Shown: positions 1 to 8,706, counted from the first letter of the stretch. The stretch is 64,000 bases of DNA from Mycobacterium scrofulaceum (GCF_002086735.1 NZ_MVIJ01000017.1:40759-104758), one strand, 5' to 3'. Translations and numbers: made by a program. Notes: generated from the sequence alone by a model not told the origin.

Positions 1-80
1 GGGCCCGCGACCGTCGCGCGCCGACACTCGGATTACGCTGGGAGCAAATGACTTTCGCCTAGTCGCAGGAGAGTTCGAAC

Positions 81-488
81 GTGGGGTTGACGGTGGAACG
101 GATCGACCATGTAGTGCTGAACTGCAACGACGCCGAGGCGACCGCCGCGTGGTACGAGCGAGTGCTCGGTATGCGGCGAGAGGTGTTCGGGCCGTCCAAC
201 CGGATCGCTTTGCGCTTCGGGGAGCAGAAGCTCAACCTCCGGCCAGTCGGGGCGCTGGCCGACGACCCCGAGTGGGTCACCGGATCGGTCGAAGCCGCCG
301 GCGCCGCAGACTTGTGCTTCATCACCCGCGGCAGCCCCGACGAGGTGCGGGCCCACCTCGTCGAGTGTGGAACGGACATCGTCGCGGGGCCGGTGGCCCG
401 AACCGGCGCCCTGGGCCCGATGACCTCGCACTACTGCCGCGACCTCGACGGCAACCTGGTCGAAATCGCTGTCTATCGGACGGATTAG
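81..488 (+). CDS. VOC (glyoxalase/bleomycin-resistance fold) protein
   Basis: This 135-residue protein is a single vicinal-oxygen-chelate domain. It opens with a beta strand carrying IDHVVL (His10, a usual metal ligand) and ends with DGNLVEIAVY (Glu128, the usual last ligand). VOC proteins are cytoplasmic metal-dependent lyases, isomerases or dioxygenases, and the substrate cannot be read from the sequence. The GTG start at 81 follows an AGGAGAG ribosome site. Its end overlaps by 4 bases the end of the convergent cupin gene. The domain call is firm; the specific function is unknown. Confidence 0.8.
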   Translation: MGLTVERIDHVVLNCNDAEATAAWYERVLGMRREVFGPSNRIALRFGEQKLNLRPVGALADDPEWVTGSVEAAGAADLCFITRGSPDEVRAHLVECGTDIVAGPVARTGALGPMTSHYCRDLDGNLVEIAVYRTD

Positions 489-940
489 AGCGGGTACAGC
501 GCAGGGAGATTCACCACGACCGCCTCCTGGGTGCTGCGCGCGATGACGACCTCCGCCGGTGCGTCCGGGTCGGGGTTCTCCTCTCGGTGCGGCAGATACG
601 GCGGGATGAAGACGTAGTCGCCGGGCGAGGTCGAGATGCGGACCTCCCGAGCGCCGTCGTGAAAGACGAATTCCGGGTGGCCGCTGCGTACGTAGATGGC
701 GGTTTCCGAGTCGCCGTGATGGTGGTTGGCGGAGACGGTCGACGGCATTGCGTGTGTCTCACCCATCCACAGCTTTTCGGCACCGACCGACGTGCCACTG
801 AGCGCGGCGAAGCGACGAAGCCCCTCCGATTGCGCGGTGTCGGGGCTGATGCCCGACGCCTTGACGTGGTGCACCCGGTTGCCGGCAGCTTCCGATGCCT
901 TCTCGTCGAAATCGGGATGGAATCCGTCGTTGGTGGCCAT
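485..940 (-). CDS. Single-domain cupin protein
   Basis: This 151-residue protein shows both cupin motifs. HHHGDSE (His73, His75, Glu79) is motif 1. The motif 2 segment PGDYVFIPPYLPHRE contributes His118. Together these give a three-His/one-Glu metal site typical of small dioxygenases, isomerases or sensor proteins. It lies 3 bases downstream of the flavoprotein gene on the same strand, so it is probably the last gene of a HAD-flavoprotein-cupin operon. The substrate is not identifiable. Confidence 0.8.
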   Translation of the reverse strand: MATNDGFHPDFDEKASEAAGNRVHHVKASGISPDTAQSEGLRRFAALSGTSVGAEKLWMGETHAMPSTVSANHHHGDSETAIYVRSGHPEFVFHDGAREVRISTSPGDYVFIPPYLPHREENPDPDAPAEVVIARSTQEAVVVNLPALYPL

Positions 941-943
941 GCG

Positions 944-2398
944 TCAATTATGGTCCGGCGCGTCCCGATACGCCTCGAGGAGCCGCAGCCACAGCTCGCT
1001 GACCGTTGGGAAGCAGGGCACGGCATGCCACAACCGGTCGATGGGCACCTCGCCGGCTACGGCGATGGTGGCGGAATGGAGCATTTCGGTGACCCCCGGG
1101 CCCACCAGGGTGACCCCGAGCAGGTGCTCCCGATCGAGATCGACCACCATCCGCGCCCGGCCGGTGTAGCCGTCGGCGTAGAGCCTGGCCCCCATCACCG
1201 CGTCGCCGATCTGGACGTCGACCGTTCGCACCCGATGCCCGGCACGCTGGGCCTGCTCGGCCGTCAGGCCGACGGCGGCTGCCTCGGGATCGGTGAAGAA
1301 GGCCTGTGGCACGGCATGATGGTCGGCAGTGGTCGCATGGCGGCCCCACGGTGCGGTGTCCAACGGCTTGCCCGCCGCCCGCGCGCCGATCGCGGCCCCG
1401 GCGATGCGGCCCTGATATTTGCCCTGATGGGTCAGCAGGGCCCGGTGATTGACATCGCCCGCGGCGTAGAGCCACCCATCCTCGACGGCCCGCACCCGGC
1501 AGGTGTCGTCGACGTCCAGCCAGCTGCCCGGTGTCAGCCCGATGGTCTCGAGGCCGATGTCGTCGGTGAGGGGAGTCCGGCCAGTCGCGAAAAGTACTTC
1601 GTCGACTCGCAATTCGGAACCGTCGTCCAAATCGAGGATCGCCTGTCCGCCATCGGCCCGGCGCAGCGCCCGGACCGATACACCGCCCCGCACGTCCACG
1701 CCCATCTCGGCAAGGCCGCGGCCGATCAGCTCGCCGACGAATGGCTCCATCCGCGGTAACAGGCCCGATCCCCGCGCGAGCAGCGTCACCCGAGATCCCA
1801 ATCCCCGCCAGGCCGTGGCCATTTCGACGCCGACACCACCGGCGCCAACCACGGCGAGGTGCTGGGGGACGTAGCTGCTGTCGGTGGCCTGGCGGTTGGT
1901 CCACGGTCTGGCTTCGTCGATGCCGGGTAAATCGGGCAGGGCGGGCCGGCTTCCCGTGCAGACCACGACCGCGTGCCGCGCGGCCAACACCGACGTCTCA
2001 CCGCTGGCAGCGGTGACAACGATCCGCCGGGCGCCATCCAACCGGCCGTGGCCGCGCACCAGGGTGGCTCCGATTTCGCTTACCCAGTCGGCCTGGCCGC
2101 TGTCGTCCCAGTCGCTGACATAGCGGTTGCGGCGGCCGAAGACGCCCGCCGCATCGATGGGGCCGCTCACCGCCTCGCGCGCGCCGTCGACGCGGCGGGC
2201 GTCGGAGACGGCAATCACCGGACGCAACAGGGCTTTGCTCGGCACGCAGGCCCAGTAAGAGCACTCGCCGCCGACGAGTTCCCGCTCGATCAGCGCGACG
2301 GTCAGGCCGGCCGCCCGGGCGCGCTCCGCGGCGTTCTGCCCGATCGGGCCGGCGCCCAGCACGAGCACTTCGTAGGCGGTCTCGTTATCGGCTGCCAT
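944..2398 (-). CDS. Pyridine nucleotide-disulfide oxidoreductase (lipoamide dehydrogenase-like)
   Basis: This is a class I flavoprotein disulfide reductase. It has an FAD dinucleotide-binding GAGPIG (residues 15-20), a redox-active CSYWAC pair (Cys46/Cys51), a second NAD-binding fold near GAGGVG, and the FAD motif LYAAGDVN. The C-terminal dimer domain has PCFPTVSE where classical enzymes have HxHPTxSE, so the catalytic His is missing. It matches the Rv0794c group rather than true lipoamide dehydrogenase. I chose the ATG at 2398, preceded by GAGAGGATCG. A GTG at 2425 lies one base after the HAD stop codon and is an alternative start adding 9 residues. The physiological electron acceptor is unknown. 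Confidence 0.85.
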   Translation of the reverse strand: MAADNETAYEVLVLGAGPIGQNAAERARAAGLTVALIERELVGGECSYWACVPSKALLRPVIAVSDARRVDGAREAVSGPIDAAGVFGRRNRYVSDWDDSGQADWVSEIGATLVRGHGRLDGARRIVVTAASGETSVLAARHAVVVCTGSRPALPDLPGIDEARPWTNRQATDSSYVPQHLAVVGAGGVGVEMATAWRGLGSRVTLLARGSGLLPRMEPFVGELIGRGLAEMGVDVRGGVSVRALRRADGGQAILDLDDGSELRVDEVLFATGRTPLTDDIGLETIGLTPGSWLDVDDTCRVRAVEDGWLYAAGDVNHRALLTHQGKYQGRIAGAAIGARAAGKPLDTAPWGRHATTADHHAVPQAFFTDPEAAAVGLTAEQAQRAGHRVRTVDVQIGDAVMGARLYADGYTGRARMVVDLDREHLLGVTLVGPGVTEMLHSATIAVAGEVPIDRLWHAVPCFPTVSELWLRLLEAYRDAPDHN

Positions 2399-2425
2399 CG
2401 TCGACGATCCTCTCGGTGCTTTCAC

Positions 2426-3106
2426 TCAGTCGGCTATGAGTCTTGCGGCCAGCTCGCGCATGTCGTCCACCACGATGTCGGGTTGGGGCAGCCCATCTAC
2501 CGGTAAGGGCGGGTTACCGGGGCGGGTGATCAGCGCGGCGCCGAAACCGACCTTCTGGGCTCCGAGGGTGTCCCACACGTGGGCGGCCACCATCATGCAG
2601 TCGGCCGGCGTCACCCCGAGCGCATCGCACGCGTAGCGGTAGACGGCGGGCGAGGGCTTGAAGGCGCGGCAGGCGTCGACGCTCAATTGCCGTTCGAAGA
2701 ATTGGGCCAGCCCGGAACTCTGCAACGCCGTGGGCCCGTCCGGGTTGGGCGGTGAATTGGTCAGCGTCACCAGGCGAAAGCCGTTGTCCTGCAGTCTGGT
2801 GAGTCCCTCCGCGGCATCCGGGTGCGCCGGCATGGTGAGCAGACCGGTCTTCAGGCGGTGCAGGTCATCGTCGGTGACGTCCACGTGGTGGATATCGCCG
2901 ACCATGCGCAGCACGCCTTGGGCGAGCGTGGAGAACTTCACGTAACTGTCCGCCAAGGTCGCGGACATCGAGTACATGACCAGCTGGGCGAACCACTCGC
3001 GAAGTACCCGCTCGTCGCCGAACAAATCGATGAAAAGCGGTGCCAGGGAGTCGATATCGACCAACGTCTCGTTGACGTCGAAAACCAGGACGGACGGTCT
3101 GGGCAT
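2426..3106 (-). CDS. HAD-superfamily hydrolase, type II haloacid dehalogenase-like
   Basis: This 226-residue protein has the HAD nucleophile segment VLVFDVNETL (Asp10), a TLTNSPP motif II, Lys in AFKPSPAVY (motif III), and the MVAAHVWDTLGA segment typical of type II haloacid dehalogenases. The second motif-I position is Asn (DVN) rather than Asp, which favours dehalogenase-like chemistry over phosphatase activity. It is followed immediately by the flavoprotein gene and is probably the first gene of that operon. The true substrate is unknown. Confidence 0.85.
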   Translation of the reverse strand: MPRPSVLVFDVNETLVDIDSLAPLFIDLFGDERVLREWFAQLVMYSMSATLADSYVKFSTLAQGVLRMVGDIHHVDVTDDDLHRLKTGLLTMPAHPDAAEGLTRLQDNGFRLVTLTNSPPNPDGPTALQSSGLAQFFERQLSVDACRAFKPSPAVYRYACDALGVTPADCMMVAAHVWDTLGAQKVGFGAALITRPGNPPLPVDGLPQPDIVVDDMRELAARLIAD

Positions 3107-3252
3107 CGCTGAGCCTCGATCTTCTTCAGTGCGGGACTATCCGGCCGAAAGTACCCGGTCAGACACAGGCCAATCACAGCCCTCCCCGGGGCCGCAACCA
3201 ACCCGCCATCCCGGCCGGCCTGGCACCCTCGGGGCGACGCCGACGGCCTCGC

Positions 3253-4299
3253 TCATTGCAGCACGACGACCATCTTGCCGCCGGCCTCACCCGCTTCCAT
3301 CACGCGGTGCGCCTCATGTATCTGGTCGAACGAGAAGACGTGGGACGGCTTGGCCTCCAGCGCGCCCTGCGCCACCTGCCACGCGATTTCTTGCAGGGGG
3401 ACGTCCGACAGCGGAAAGCCAGGGGTGCCAAAGACGAAGCTGCCGAAGAAATTCCAGTTGACGCCGCTCGCCATGCGCAGCAGCGGGTTGAAATCCCCGA
3501 TGGGTGCGAGTCCGCCGAGCCATCCCGCCAGGCAGGCCGTTCCGCCGCGGCGCAGCAGGTCGAGCGAGTCCAGGATGGTGCTGTTGCCCACCAGGTCCAG
3601 GACGGCGTCGACCTGTTTGGCCTCGGCCAGGTGGTCGGCCAGGTCGCGCCTCTCCAATTCGGTGCGGGATGCGCCGAGTTGCTCCAGCATGGAGAACCGG
3701 CCGCGGCTCCGCGCGGTGGCGATGACCGTCGCACCCGCGGCGACGGCCAGCTTGAGTGCGGCCTGGCCCAACGACGAAGTTGCGCCGCGCAGCAACAGCG
3801 TCTGCCCGGCGGTCAAGCGCAGGTTGCGGAAGAGACACGTCCAGGCGACCGCGTAACTCTCCGGCAGCGCAGCCAAATCCGACCAGGGCAGGTCGGATTC
3901 GATGAGGGCGACGTTCGCCGCGCGCACGCGGGTGTATTGCGCGTAGCTGCCGTTGACGGTCCGGCCCAATCCGCCCATCAACGCCGCGACCTTGGCGCCC
4001 ACCGGAAACTCGCCGCCCGGACAGGAGTCGACGACGCCGACGCATTCGATGCCGCTGACTTCTGCGGCTTCGGCCCATTCCCCCCGGCGCATGTGCAGCT
4101 CGGCGTGGTTGACGCCGAAGGCCTTGACTTCGATCACCACTTCGCCGTTTTTGGGCAGCGGCTTCGGAATGTCGCCGTAGACGAGCCGGTCCACGCCGCC
4201 GAAGCCCTCGAGAATGATCGCGCGCATGGTTTCACCGCCGGGCCGCTCGCGCACCCGTGCGGGCGCGGTGGGCAGCCGCGCTGCATCGGTGGTGGACAT
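3253..4299 (-). CDS. Zinc-independent MDR-family NAD(P)H:quinone oxidoreductase-like protein
   Basis: This 348-residue medium-chain dehydrogenase/reductase has an N-terminal GroES-like domain (VIEVKAFGVNHAELHMRRG) and a Rossmann half with a modified nucleotide-binding loop (LLLRGATSSLGQAALKLA). The structural zinc cysteines are absent, as in quinone oxidoreductases. The open frame extends to 4398, but the ATG at 4299 has a strong GGGAGGAG ribosome site 7 bases upstream and is preferred. A tandem pair of TGGG-N8-CCCA operators lies 77-119 bases upstream of that start, and two TetR genes follow upstream, so TetR control of this gene is very likely. Confidence 0.85.
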   Translation of the reverse strand: MSTTDAARLPTAPARVRERPGGETMRAIILEGFGGVDRLVYGDIPKPLPKNGEVVIEVKAFGVNHAELHMRRGEWAEAAEVSGIECVGVVDSCPGGEFPVGAKVAALMGGLGRTVNGSYAQYTRVRAANVALIESDLPWSDLAALPESYAVAWTCLFRNLRLTAGQTLLLRGATSSLGQAALKLAVAAGATVIATARSRGRFSMLEQLGASRTELERRDLADHLAEAKQVDAVLDLVGNSTILDSLDLLRRGGTACLAGWLGGLAPIGDFNPLLRMASGVNWNFFGSFVFGTPGFPLSDVPLQEIAWQVAQGALEAKPSHVFSFDQIHEAHRVMEAGEAGGKMVVVLQ

Positions 4300-4375
4300 G
4301 TACCGCTCCTCCCAGATGGCTTTCGGGCTTCGAACTCGACGTGCGGAGCGGAATCGAGGATCTTCCGCGGACGTT

Positions 4376-4418
4376 ATTGGGCTAGCCAACCCAATCATTA
4401 TGGGCTAGCCATCCCAAT
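4376..4418. promoter_or_regulatory. Tandem TetR-type operator pair upstream of the MDR gene
   Basis: There are two near-identical palindromic boxes, ATTGGGCTAGCCAACCCAAT (4376-4395) and TATGGGCTAGCCATCCCAAT (4399-4418), spaced 23 bases start to start. Both fit TGGG-N8-CCCA. They lie between the upstream TetR gene end (4440) and the MDR start (4299), the usual place for repressor binding. The same box recurs at 5832, 6815 and 6900. That one or both neighbouring TetR proteins bind here is inference. Confidence 0.75.
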
Positions 4419-4439
4419 CTGTCCAGCGGGTCAGTGGCG

Positions 4440-5114
4440 TCACCCGGGTCGGGATGTGCGGCGGCGCCGCGTCGGAGTGGCTCGGCCCTTGCGCGGTTCC
4501 GTCGTGAACGAGCGGACGTAGTCGACGGCGGCGTTGACGGCTGATCGCAGGGGTTCCGGATCGCCGGTGGCGTAGGTCAACATCGCACCGCCCTGGTGTG
4601 CGACCACCAGCGATACCGCGAGGTGTCGCGGGTCGGCGTCGGGGCGCAGATCGCCGCGCCGGCGCATCGCAGCAAGGCCCGTCTCGAACAGCTCGATCCA
4701 TTGGTCATAGCCCGCCGAGAGGTCCTCATGCATTTCGTCGTCGGCGTCGATGAGCTCACCCGCCAGGGAGCCGTACACACAGCCGCCTACGCGATATACC
4801 GCGTCGATGTCGGCGACGCAGGCGTCGGCCCATGCCCGCAGCGCGTCGATCGTGTCGAGGTCACCCAGCTCCGGCTGGGTGTGGAAGGCGCGCACGTCGT
4901 CGCGGCGGGCGGCGACGACCTGCCGGGTCAGATCGCGTTTGTCCCGGAAGTAATGGGCGACCTGCGAGCCGCCCACACCCGCCCGGCGCCGGACCTGTTC
5001 GACGCTGGTGTTGGCGACGCCACGCTCGAACATCAGCTGCGCGGCTGCTTGCACGATGCGCGCGCGGGTCGCCAGTCCTTTGCGGGTGAATCGACCCGGG
5101 CCGTCGGCGCTCAT
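4440..5114 (-). CDS. TetR-family transcriptional regulator
   Basis: This 224-residue protein has an N-terminal TetR helix-turn-helix (TRARIVQAAAQLMFERGVAN, then VEQVRRRAGVGGSQVAHYFRDKRDL) and a ligand-binding C-terminal domain ending in an Arg/Thr-rich tail. It overlaps the second TetR gene by 4 bases (ATGA), so the two are translationally coupled. The two proteins share the same arrangement (xGSQxAHYFxDK, DADPRxLA, VAHQGG), which indicates an old tandem duplication. Likely targets are the TGGG-N8-CCCA boxes nearby; the ligand is unknown. Confidence 0.9.
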   Translation of the reverse strand: MSADGPGRFTRKGLATRARIVQAAAQLMFERGVANTSVEQVRRRAGVGGSQVAHYFRDKRDLTRQVVAARRDDVRAFHTQPELGDLDTIDALRAWADACVADIDAVYRVGGCVYGSLAGELIDADDEMHEDLSAGYDQWIELFETGLAAMRRRGDLRPDADPRHLAVSLVVAHQGGAMLTYATGDPEPLRSAVNAAVDYVRSFTTEPRKGRATPTRRRRTSRPG

Positions 5115-5800
5115 GGCGGGGTCGGCAGGCGGCGCCGGGGACGCCGGGCGGGTCTGGGAGTCCGCTCGCCGGGATCAGTGGCGAAGCTGCGCAGGTAGTT
5201 GACGGCGAAGCGGACGGCGTCGGCGTGGGGCCATTCCGCCCGGTAGGTGAAGGCCAAGGTGCCGCCGCCCTGATGGGCGGCGACGATGACCATCGCCAAC
5301 CGCCGCGGGTCGGCGTCGGCGACCAGGGCGCCGTCGTCCTTCATGCGCTGGATCGCCGCCTGGAGCAGCTCGACCCACTGCCAGTAGCCGGCGGCCAACG
5401 TTTCGCGCGTCGCGTCGTCGGACTTGGCCAGTTGCGCGGCCAGCGCGTGGTAGGTGGGCGTGCCGAAGAATCCGATGCGCCTGAGATAGCGCATGTTCAG
5501 GTCGATCCAGCGCTCGAAGTCGTCGAAGGAAGTCAGGCCCCCCAGCTTGGGCTGACGGTGAAAGTCGAGCACCACCCCGATCTGGCGCCTCAGGACCGCA
5601 CGAATCAGAGCGCTCTTGTCGGCGAAATAATGGGCCAGCTGCGAACCGCTGACCGATGCCGCTCCGCGGACGTTCTCCATGTTCGCCGCGGACAGACCCT
5701 CGGTGACGATCAGCTGGGCGGCCGCTTCCACGATGCGATCCCGGGTGGCACGCCCCTTGGCGGTCAACCGTTGTTCGTCCCGAACATCGGGATGGGCCAT
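5111..5800 (-). CDS. TetR-family transcriptional regulator, tandem paralogue
   Basis: This 229-residue TetR protein has the HTH segment GRATRDRIVEAAAQLIVTEG followed by VSGSQLAHYFADKSAL. It is paralogous to the gene downstream (shared SGSQLAHYFADK/GGSQVAHYFRDK and DADPRRLAMVIVAAHQGG) and is coupled to it by a 4-base overlap. An operator box lies 32-51 bases upstream of its ATG, which suggests autoregulation. It could act alone or as a heterodimer with its paralogue; neither can be decided from sequence. Confidence 0.9.
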   Translation of the reverse strand: MAHPDVRDEQRLTAKGRATRDRIVEAAAQLIVTEGLSAANMENVRGAASVSGSQLAHYFADKSALIRAVLRRQIGVVLDFHRQPKLGGLTSFDDFERWIDLNMRYLRRIGFFGTPTYHALAAQLAKSDDATRETLAAGYWQWVELLQAAIQRMKDDGALVADADPRRLAMVIVAAHQGGGTLAFTYRAEWPHADAVRFAVNYLRSFATDPGERTPRPARRPRRRLPTPP

Positions 5801-5831
5801 GGCGTCAGGCTAACCCGCGGGCGCCCCGAAC

Positions 5832-5851
5832 TATGGGATATCCAACCCAAT
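5832..5851. promoter_or_regulatory. TGGG-N8-CCCA operator upstream of the TetR pair
   Basis: The box TATGGGATATCCAACCCAAT lies 32 bases before the TetR start codon at 5800. It has the same half-sites and 8-base spacing as the boxes at 4376, 4399, 6815 and 6900. It is a probable autoregulatory operator (inference). Confidence 0.65.
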
Positions 5852-5877
5852 GACGACGGCGGCGCCGTCCGACCCGG

Positions 5878-6750
5878 TCAGGGTTCCGTGTCGTCCGCGT
5901 CGAGGAAGCCGCGTATCAGCGCGGCTACCTCATCGAGCGCGGACTCCAGCAGGAAGTGCCCGCCGTCGAGCAACCGTATCTCGGCGCCGGGCAGGTCGTC
6001 GGCGAACGCCTCGGCACCGGCCGGGCCGAAGATCTCGTCACCGCGGCCCCAGACGGCCAGCAAGGGTACCTGGCTGGCGCGGAAGAATTCGTGCAGGCGC
6101 GGGTAGAGCGGCGCGTTGGTTGCGTAGTCCCGCAACAGCTTCAGCTGGATCAGGTCGTTACCCGGTCGCGAGATGAGCGCGTAGTCGTGGTGCCACGATT
6201 CGGGGTCGACGAGGGTCTCGTCGGGAACGCCGGTGACGTATTGCCACCGGGTGGCATCCAGGGTGAGGAACTGCCGCACCGCGGCTTCGGTCTCGGGTGT
6301 TTGTTCGCTTTGGTAGGCGCGCACGATCTTCCAGAAACTGTCGACGAATCCCGCGTCGTAACCGTTGCCGTTCTGGCTGATGATCGCGGTGATCGCCGAC
6401 GGCTTACGCAGCGCGAGTCGCCAGCCGATCGGCGCGCCGTAGTCCTGGACGTACATCGCGTACCTGCCGACGCCGAGCGTGTCCAACAACCCGGCGGTGA
6501 GGTCGGTCAGCGCGTCGAAGGTGTAGTCGAACTCGCGCACCGACGGGGCGTCGGAAAGCCCGAAACCCAGGTGATCCGGTGCGATGACGTGGTAGCGGTC
6601 GGCGAGCGCGGGAAGTAGGTGCCGGAACATGTAGGAGCTGGTCGGGAATCCGTGCAGCAGGACCAGCGCGGGCGCGTTCGGGTCGCCCGCTTCGCGGAAG
6701 AAGAGCCGGTGACCGTCGACCGTGGCGTATCGATGATGGACAGGCGGCAT
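5878..6750 (-). CDS. Alpha/beta hydrolase with Asp nucleophile (epoxide hydrolase / haloalkane dehalogenase type)
   Basis: This 290-residue alpha/beta-fold enzyme has the oxyanion-hole motif HGFP (33-36), a nucleophile elbow VQDYGAP with Asp103 in place of Ser, and the C-terminal His in GGHFLLE. An Asp nucleophile points to epoxide hydrolases, haloalkane dehalogenases or fluoroacetate dehalogenases rather than esterases. The ATG at 6750 is preceded by GAGGAG. The reading frame stays open to 7446, but that part is antisense to the MOSC gene. A perfect TGGGTTGTACAACCCA palindrome lies about 70 bases upstream. Confidence 0.85.
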   Translation of the reverse strand: MPPVHHRYATVDGHRLFFREAGDPNAPALVLLHGFPTSSYMFRHLLPALADRYHVIAPDHLGFGLSDAPSVREFDYTFDALTDLTAGLLDTLGVGRYAMYVQDYGAPIGWRLALRKPSAITAIISQNGNGYDAGFVDSFWKIVRAYQSEQTPETEAAVRQFLTLDATRWQYVTGVPDETLVDPESWHHDYALISRPGNDLIQLKLLRDYATNAPLYPRLHEFFRASQVPLLAVWGRGDEIFGPAGAEAFADDLPGAEIRLLDGGHFLLESALDEVAALIRGFLDADDTEP

Positions 6751-6814
6751 GGCGTCACTCCTCGGTCGTCGCCCGGCCAACGCGACGCGTCGGCGGACGT
6801 TCCGCTCCCGGATT

Positions 6815-6834
6815 TTTGGGTTGTACAACCCAGT
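6815..6834. promoter_or_regulatory. Perfect-palindrome operator in the hydrolase/MOSC divergent region
   Basis: The core TGGGTTGTACAACCCA (6817-6832) is a perfect 16-base palindrome of the TGGG-N8-CCCA family. It lies 65 bases upstream of the hydrolase ATG and 103 bases upstream of the MOSC-fusion ATG, in the region between these divergent genes. Confidence 0.7.
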
Positions 6835-6899
6835 ATGCACCAGAATCCCTCGGTGCAACAGTGCCGCCTCGTGTTGCCCTCGGTGGCGCGGCGGCATAT

Positions 6900-6919
6900 T
6901 CTGGGTCGGCCATCCCACT
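6900..6919. promoter_or_regulatory. TGGG-N8-CCCA operator next to the MOSC-fusion start
   Basis: The box TGGGTCGGCCATCCCA (6902-6917) lies just upstream of the GGAGG ribosome site (6928-6932) of the MOSC-fusion gene. It is the fifth copy of the shared box and is placed to block transcription of that gene. Confidence 0.6.
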
Positions 6920-6936
6920 GGGGTTCCGGAGGTGAC

Positions 6937-8637
6937 ATGGTGGGCAAGCTGATTTCGGTGAATGTCGGCATGCCCAAGAACGTTCGGTGGCATGACAAGA
7001 CGGTGTACACGGGGGTGTGGAAGACGCCGGTCGAGGGACCGGTCATGGCGCGCCGCCTGAACCTCGACGGCGATGGCCAAGGCGACCTCTCCGGTCACGG
7101 CGGCGAGCAGCGCGCCGTCATGGTCTACCAGAGCGAGTCCTACGACTTCTGGAAAAGCTACCTGGGTCGCGACGACCTTGTGCCCGGTCACTTCGGTGAG
7201 AATTTCACGATCGCCGGACTGCCCGACGACGACGTGTGCATCGGCGACCGGTATCGGATCGGCGAGGCCGAGTTCGAGGTCACCCAACCCCGCGTCACCT
7301 GCTTCCGCGTCGGTCTGCGGCTGGACGAACCCCAGATGCCCAACCTGCTTGTCTCCCAACGGCGCCCGGGTTTCTATTTTCGGGTGGTCACCGAGGGTCG
7401 GGTCCGCGCCGGTGATGACGTCGTGCGTACCCATCGGGGTCGCCACGAGCTGAGCGTGGCCGACGTCGATGCGCTGCTGTACCTGCCGGACCGCGACCTC
7501 GATCGACTCCGCAAGGTCGTCGACGTTCCCGCGCTGAGCCCCGGCTGGCAGCAGTCGTTCCGGGACATGCTGGAAGCGCAGCGGGAATCGACGCTGCCGG
7601 CGGCGCGACCAGCGTGGGAGGGATTCCGTCCATTGCGTGTCAGCGCGGTGCGCCGGGAGAGCTCACAGGTGATGTCCATCCGGCTGGAGGCCGTCGATCA
7701 TGCCGCGCTCCCGCCGCCGCTCCCCGGGCAGTACCTGACGGTGCGAATTCCCGGCGCGGGCGCGCCCCCGCCGCTGCGCAGTTATTCCCTCTCCGCCGAT
7801 CCCGCCGCCGGGTACTACCGCATCAGCGTCAAACGGGAAGAGCGGGGTTTGGTGAGCGGGTGGCTGCACGAGCACATCGACGCGGGCTCGGTCATCGAGG
7901 CCGCCGCCCCGCGCGGCGAGTTCTACCTCGCCGACGGCGCGGGCCCGGTCTTGCTGATGTCGGCGGGGATCGGCATCACACCGGTGTTGGCGATGTTGCA
8001 TGCGCTCGCGTCGGCGCGCAGCGCCCGCGAGATCTGGTGGCTCCACACCACCCGCAACCGCGAAACGCAGCCATTCGCGGCAGAAGTCGCGCGCTTAGTG
8101 GGGTCGCTGCCGCGCGCGCACCAGTCGGTGTTCTACACACAAACGCAGGGCCGGTTGGGCCGGCAGGCCATCGCGGCACTGGGCCTGCCGGTCGACTCCA
8201 TCGCATACCTCTGCGGTCCAACGCAATTCATGGCCGACATGCGCGTGGCGCTCGCCGCGGAGGGCATCGCCCCTGAGCGAATCCATAGCGAACTCTTCGG
8301 CGCGCTGCCGCCGATCAATCCGGGAATCGTCGACGGCGCCCCCCGCACACCACCGCATCCGCCGGCGGGACTTCCGGGAACGGGTCCGTCGATCACGTTC
8401 GCGCGCAGCGGGTTGACGGTGAATTGGTCGTCCCGATTCGGGAGCATCCTGGAGCTGGCCGAAGCCTGCGACGTGCCCACCCGGTTCTCCTGCCGAAGCG
8501 GGGTCTGCCACGTCTGCGTCACCGGCGTCGTCACCGGTCGAGCCACCTACCGCCAGCAGCCGCTGGAGCCGCCGGAGCAGGGGACGGTGCTCATCTGCTC
8601 GGCGGCCCCGGAGACAGATCTGGTGCTCGATGCGTAG
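6937..8637 (+). CDS. MOSC domain - ferredoxin reductase - [2Fe-2S] ferredoxin fusion
   Basis: This 566-residue protein has three parts. Residues 1-170 are a YiiM-like MOSC domain with Cys122 in PRVTCFRVG, which in this family contacts a molybdenum-cofactor sulfur or substrate. Residues about 220-450 form a flavodoxin-reductase module with RSYSLSADP (flavin binding) and the NAD-binding MSAGIGITPVLAM. The last 85 residues are a plant-type ferredoxin with CRSGVCHVC plus a distal Cys in LICSAAP. The ATG at 6937 follows GGAGG at 6928. It is probably a soluble electron-transfer oxidoreductase that reduces N-hydroxylated or similar compounds (inference). It is divergent from the hydrolase and shares operators with it. 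Confidence 0.85.
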   Translation: MVGKLISVNVGMPKNVRWHDKTVYTGVWKTPVEGPVMARRLNLDGDGQGDLSGHGGEQRAVMVYQSESYDFWKSYLGRDDLVPGHFGENFTIAGLPDDDVCIGDRYRIGEAEFEVTQPRVTCFRVGLRLDEPQMPNLLVSQRRPGFYFRVVTEGRVRAGDDVVRTHRGRHELSVADVDALLYLPDRDLDRLRKVVDVPALSPGWQQSFRDMLEAQRESTLPAARPAWEGFRPLRVSAVRRESSQVMSIRLEAVDHAALPPPLPGQYLTVRIPGAGAPPPLRSYSLSADPAAGYYRISVKREERGLVSGWLHEHIDAGSVIEAAAPRGEFYLADGAGPVLLMSAGIGITPVLAMLHALASARSAREIWWLHTTRNRETQPFAAEVARLVGSLPRAHQSVFYTQTQGRLGRQAIAALGLPVDSIAYLCGPTQFMADMRVALAAEGIAPERIHSELFGALPPINPGIVDGAPRTPPHPPAGLPGTGPSITFARSGLTVNWSSRFGSILELAEACDVPTRFSCRSGVCHVCVTGVVTGRATYRQQPLEPPEQGTVLICSAAPETDLVLDA

Positions 8638-8706
8638 TGACGACCCGGTGTGAAGCGGCGATTCGCGCTGGCCGCCCCGTCGGCAGCCACTGGTCGGCAG
8701 TCGTTC

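Noticed and set aside
149..1759. A 536-codon open frame on the plus strand
   Set aside because: It runs antisense to the cupin and flavoprotein genes and is the usual shadow frame of high-GC DNA, with no domain.
6751..7446. N-terminal extension of the alpha/beta hydrolase
   Set aside because: It is antisense to the MOSC-fusion gene, and ATG 6750 has a good ribosome site.
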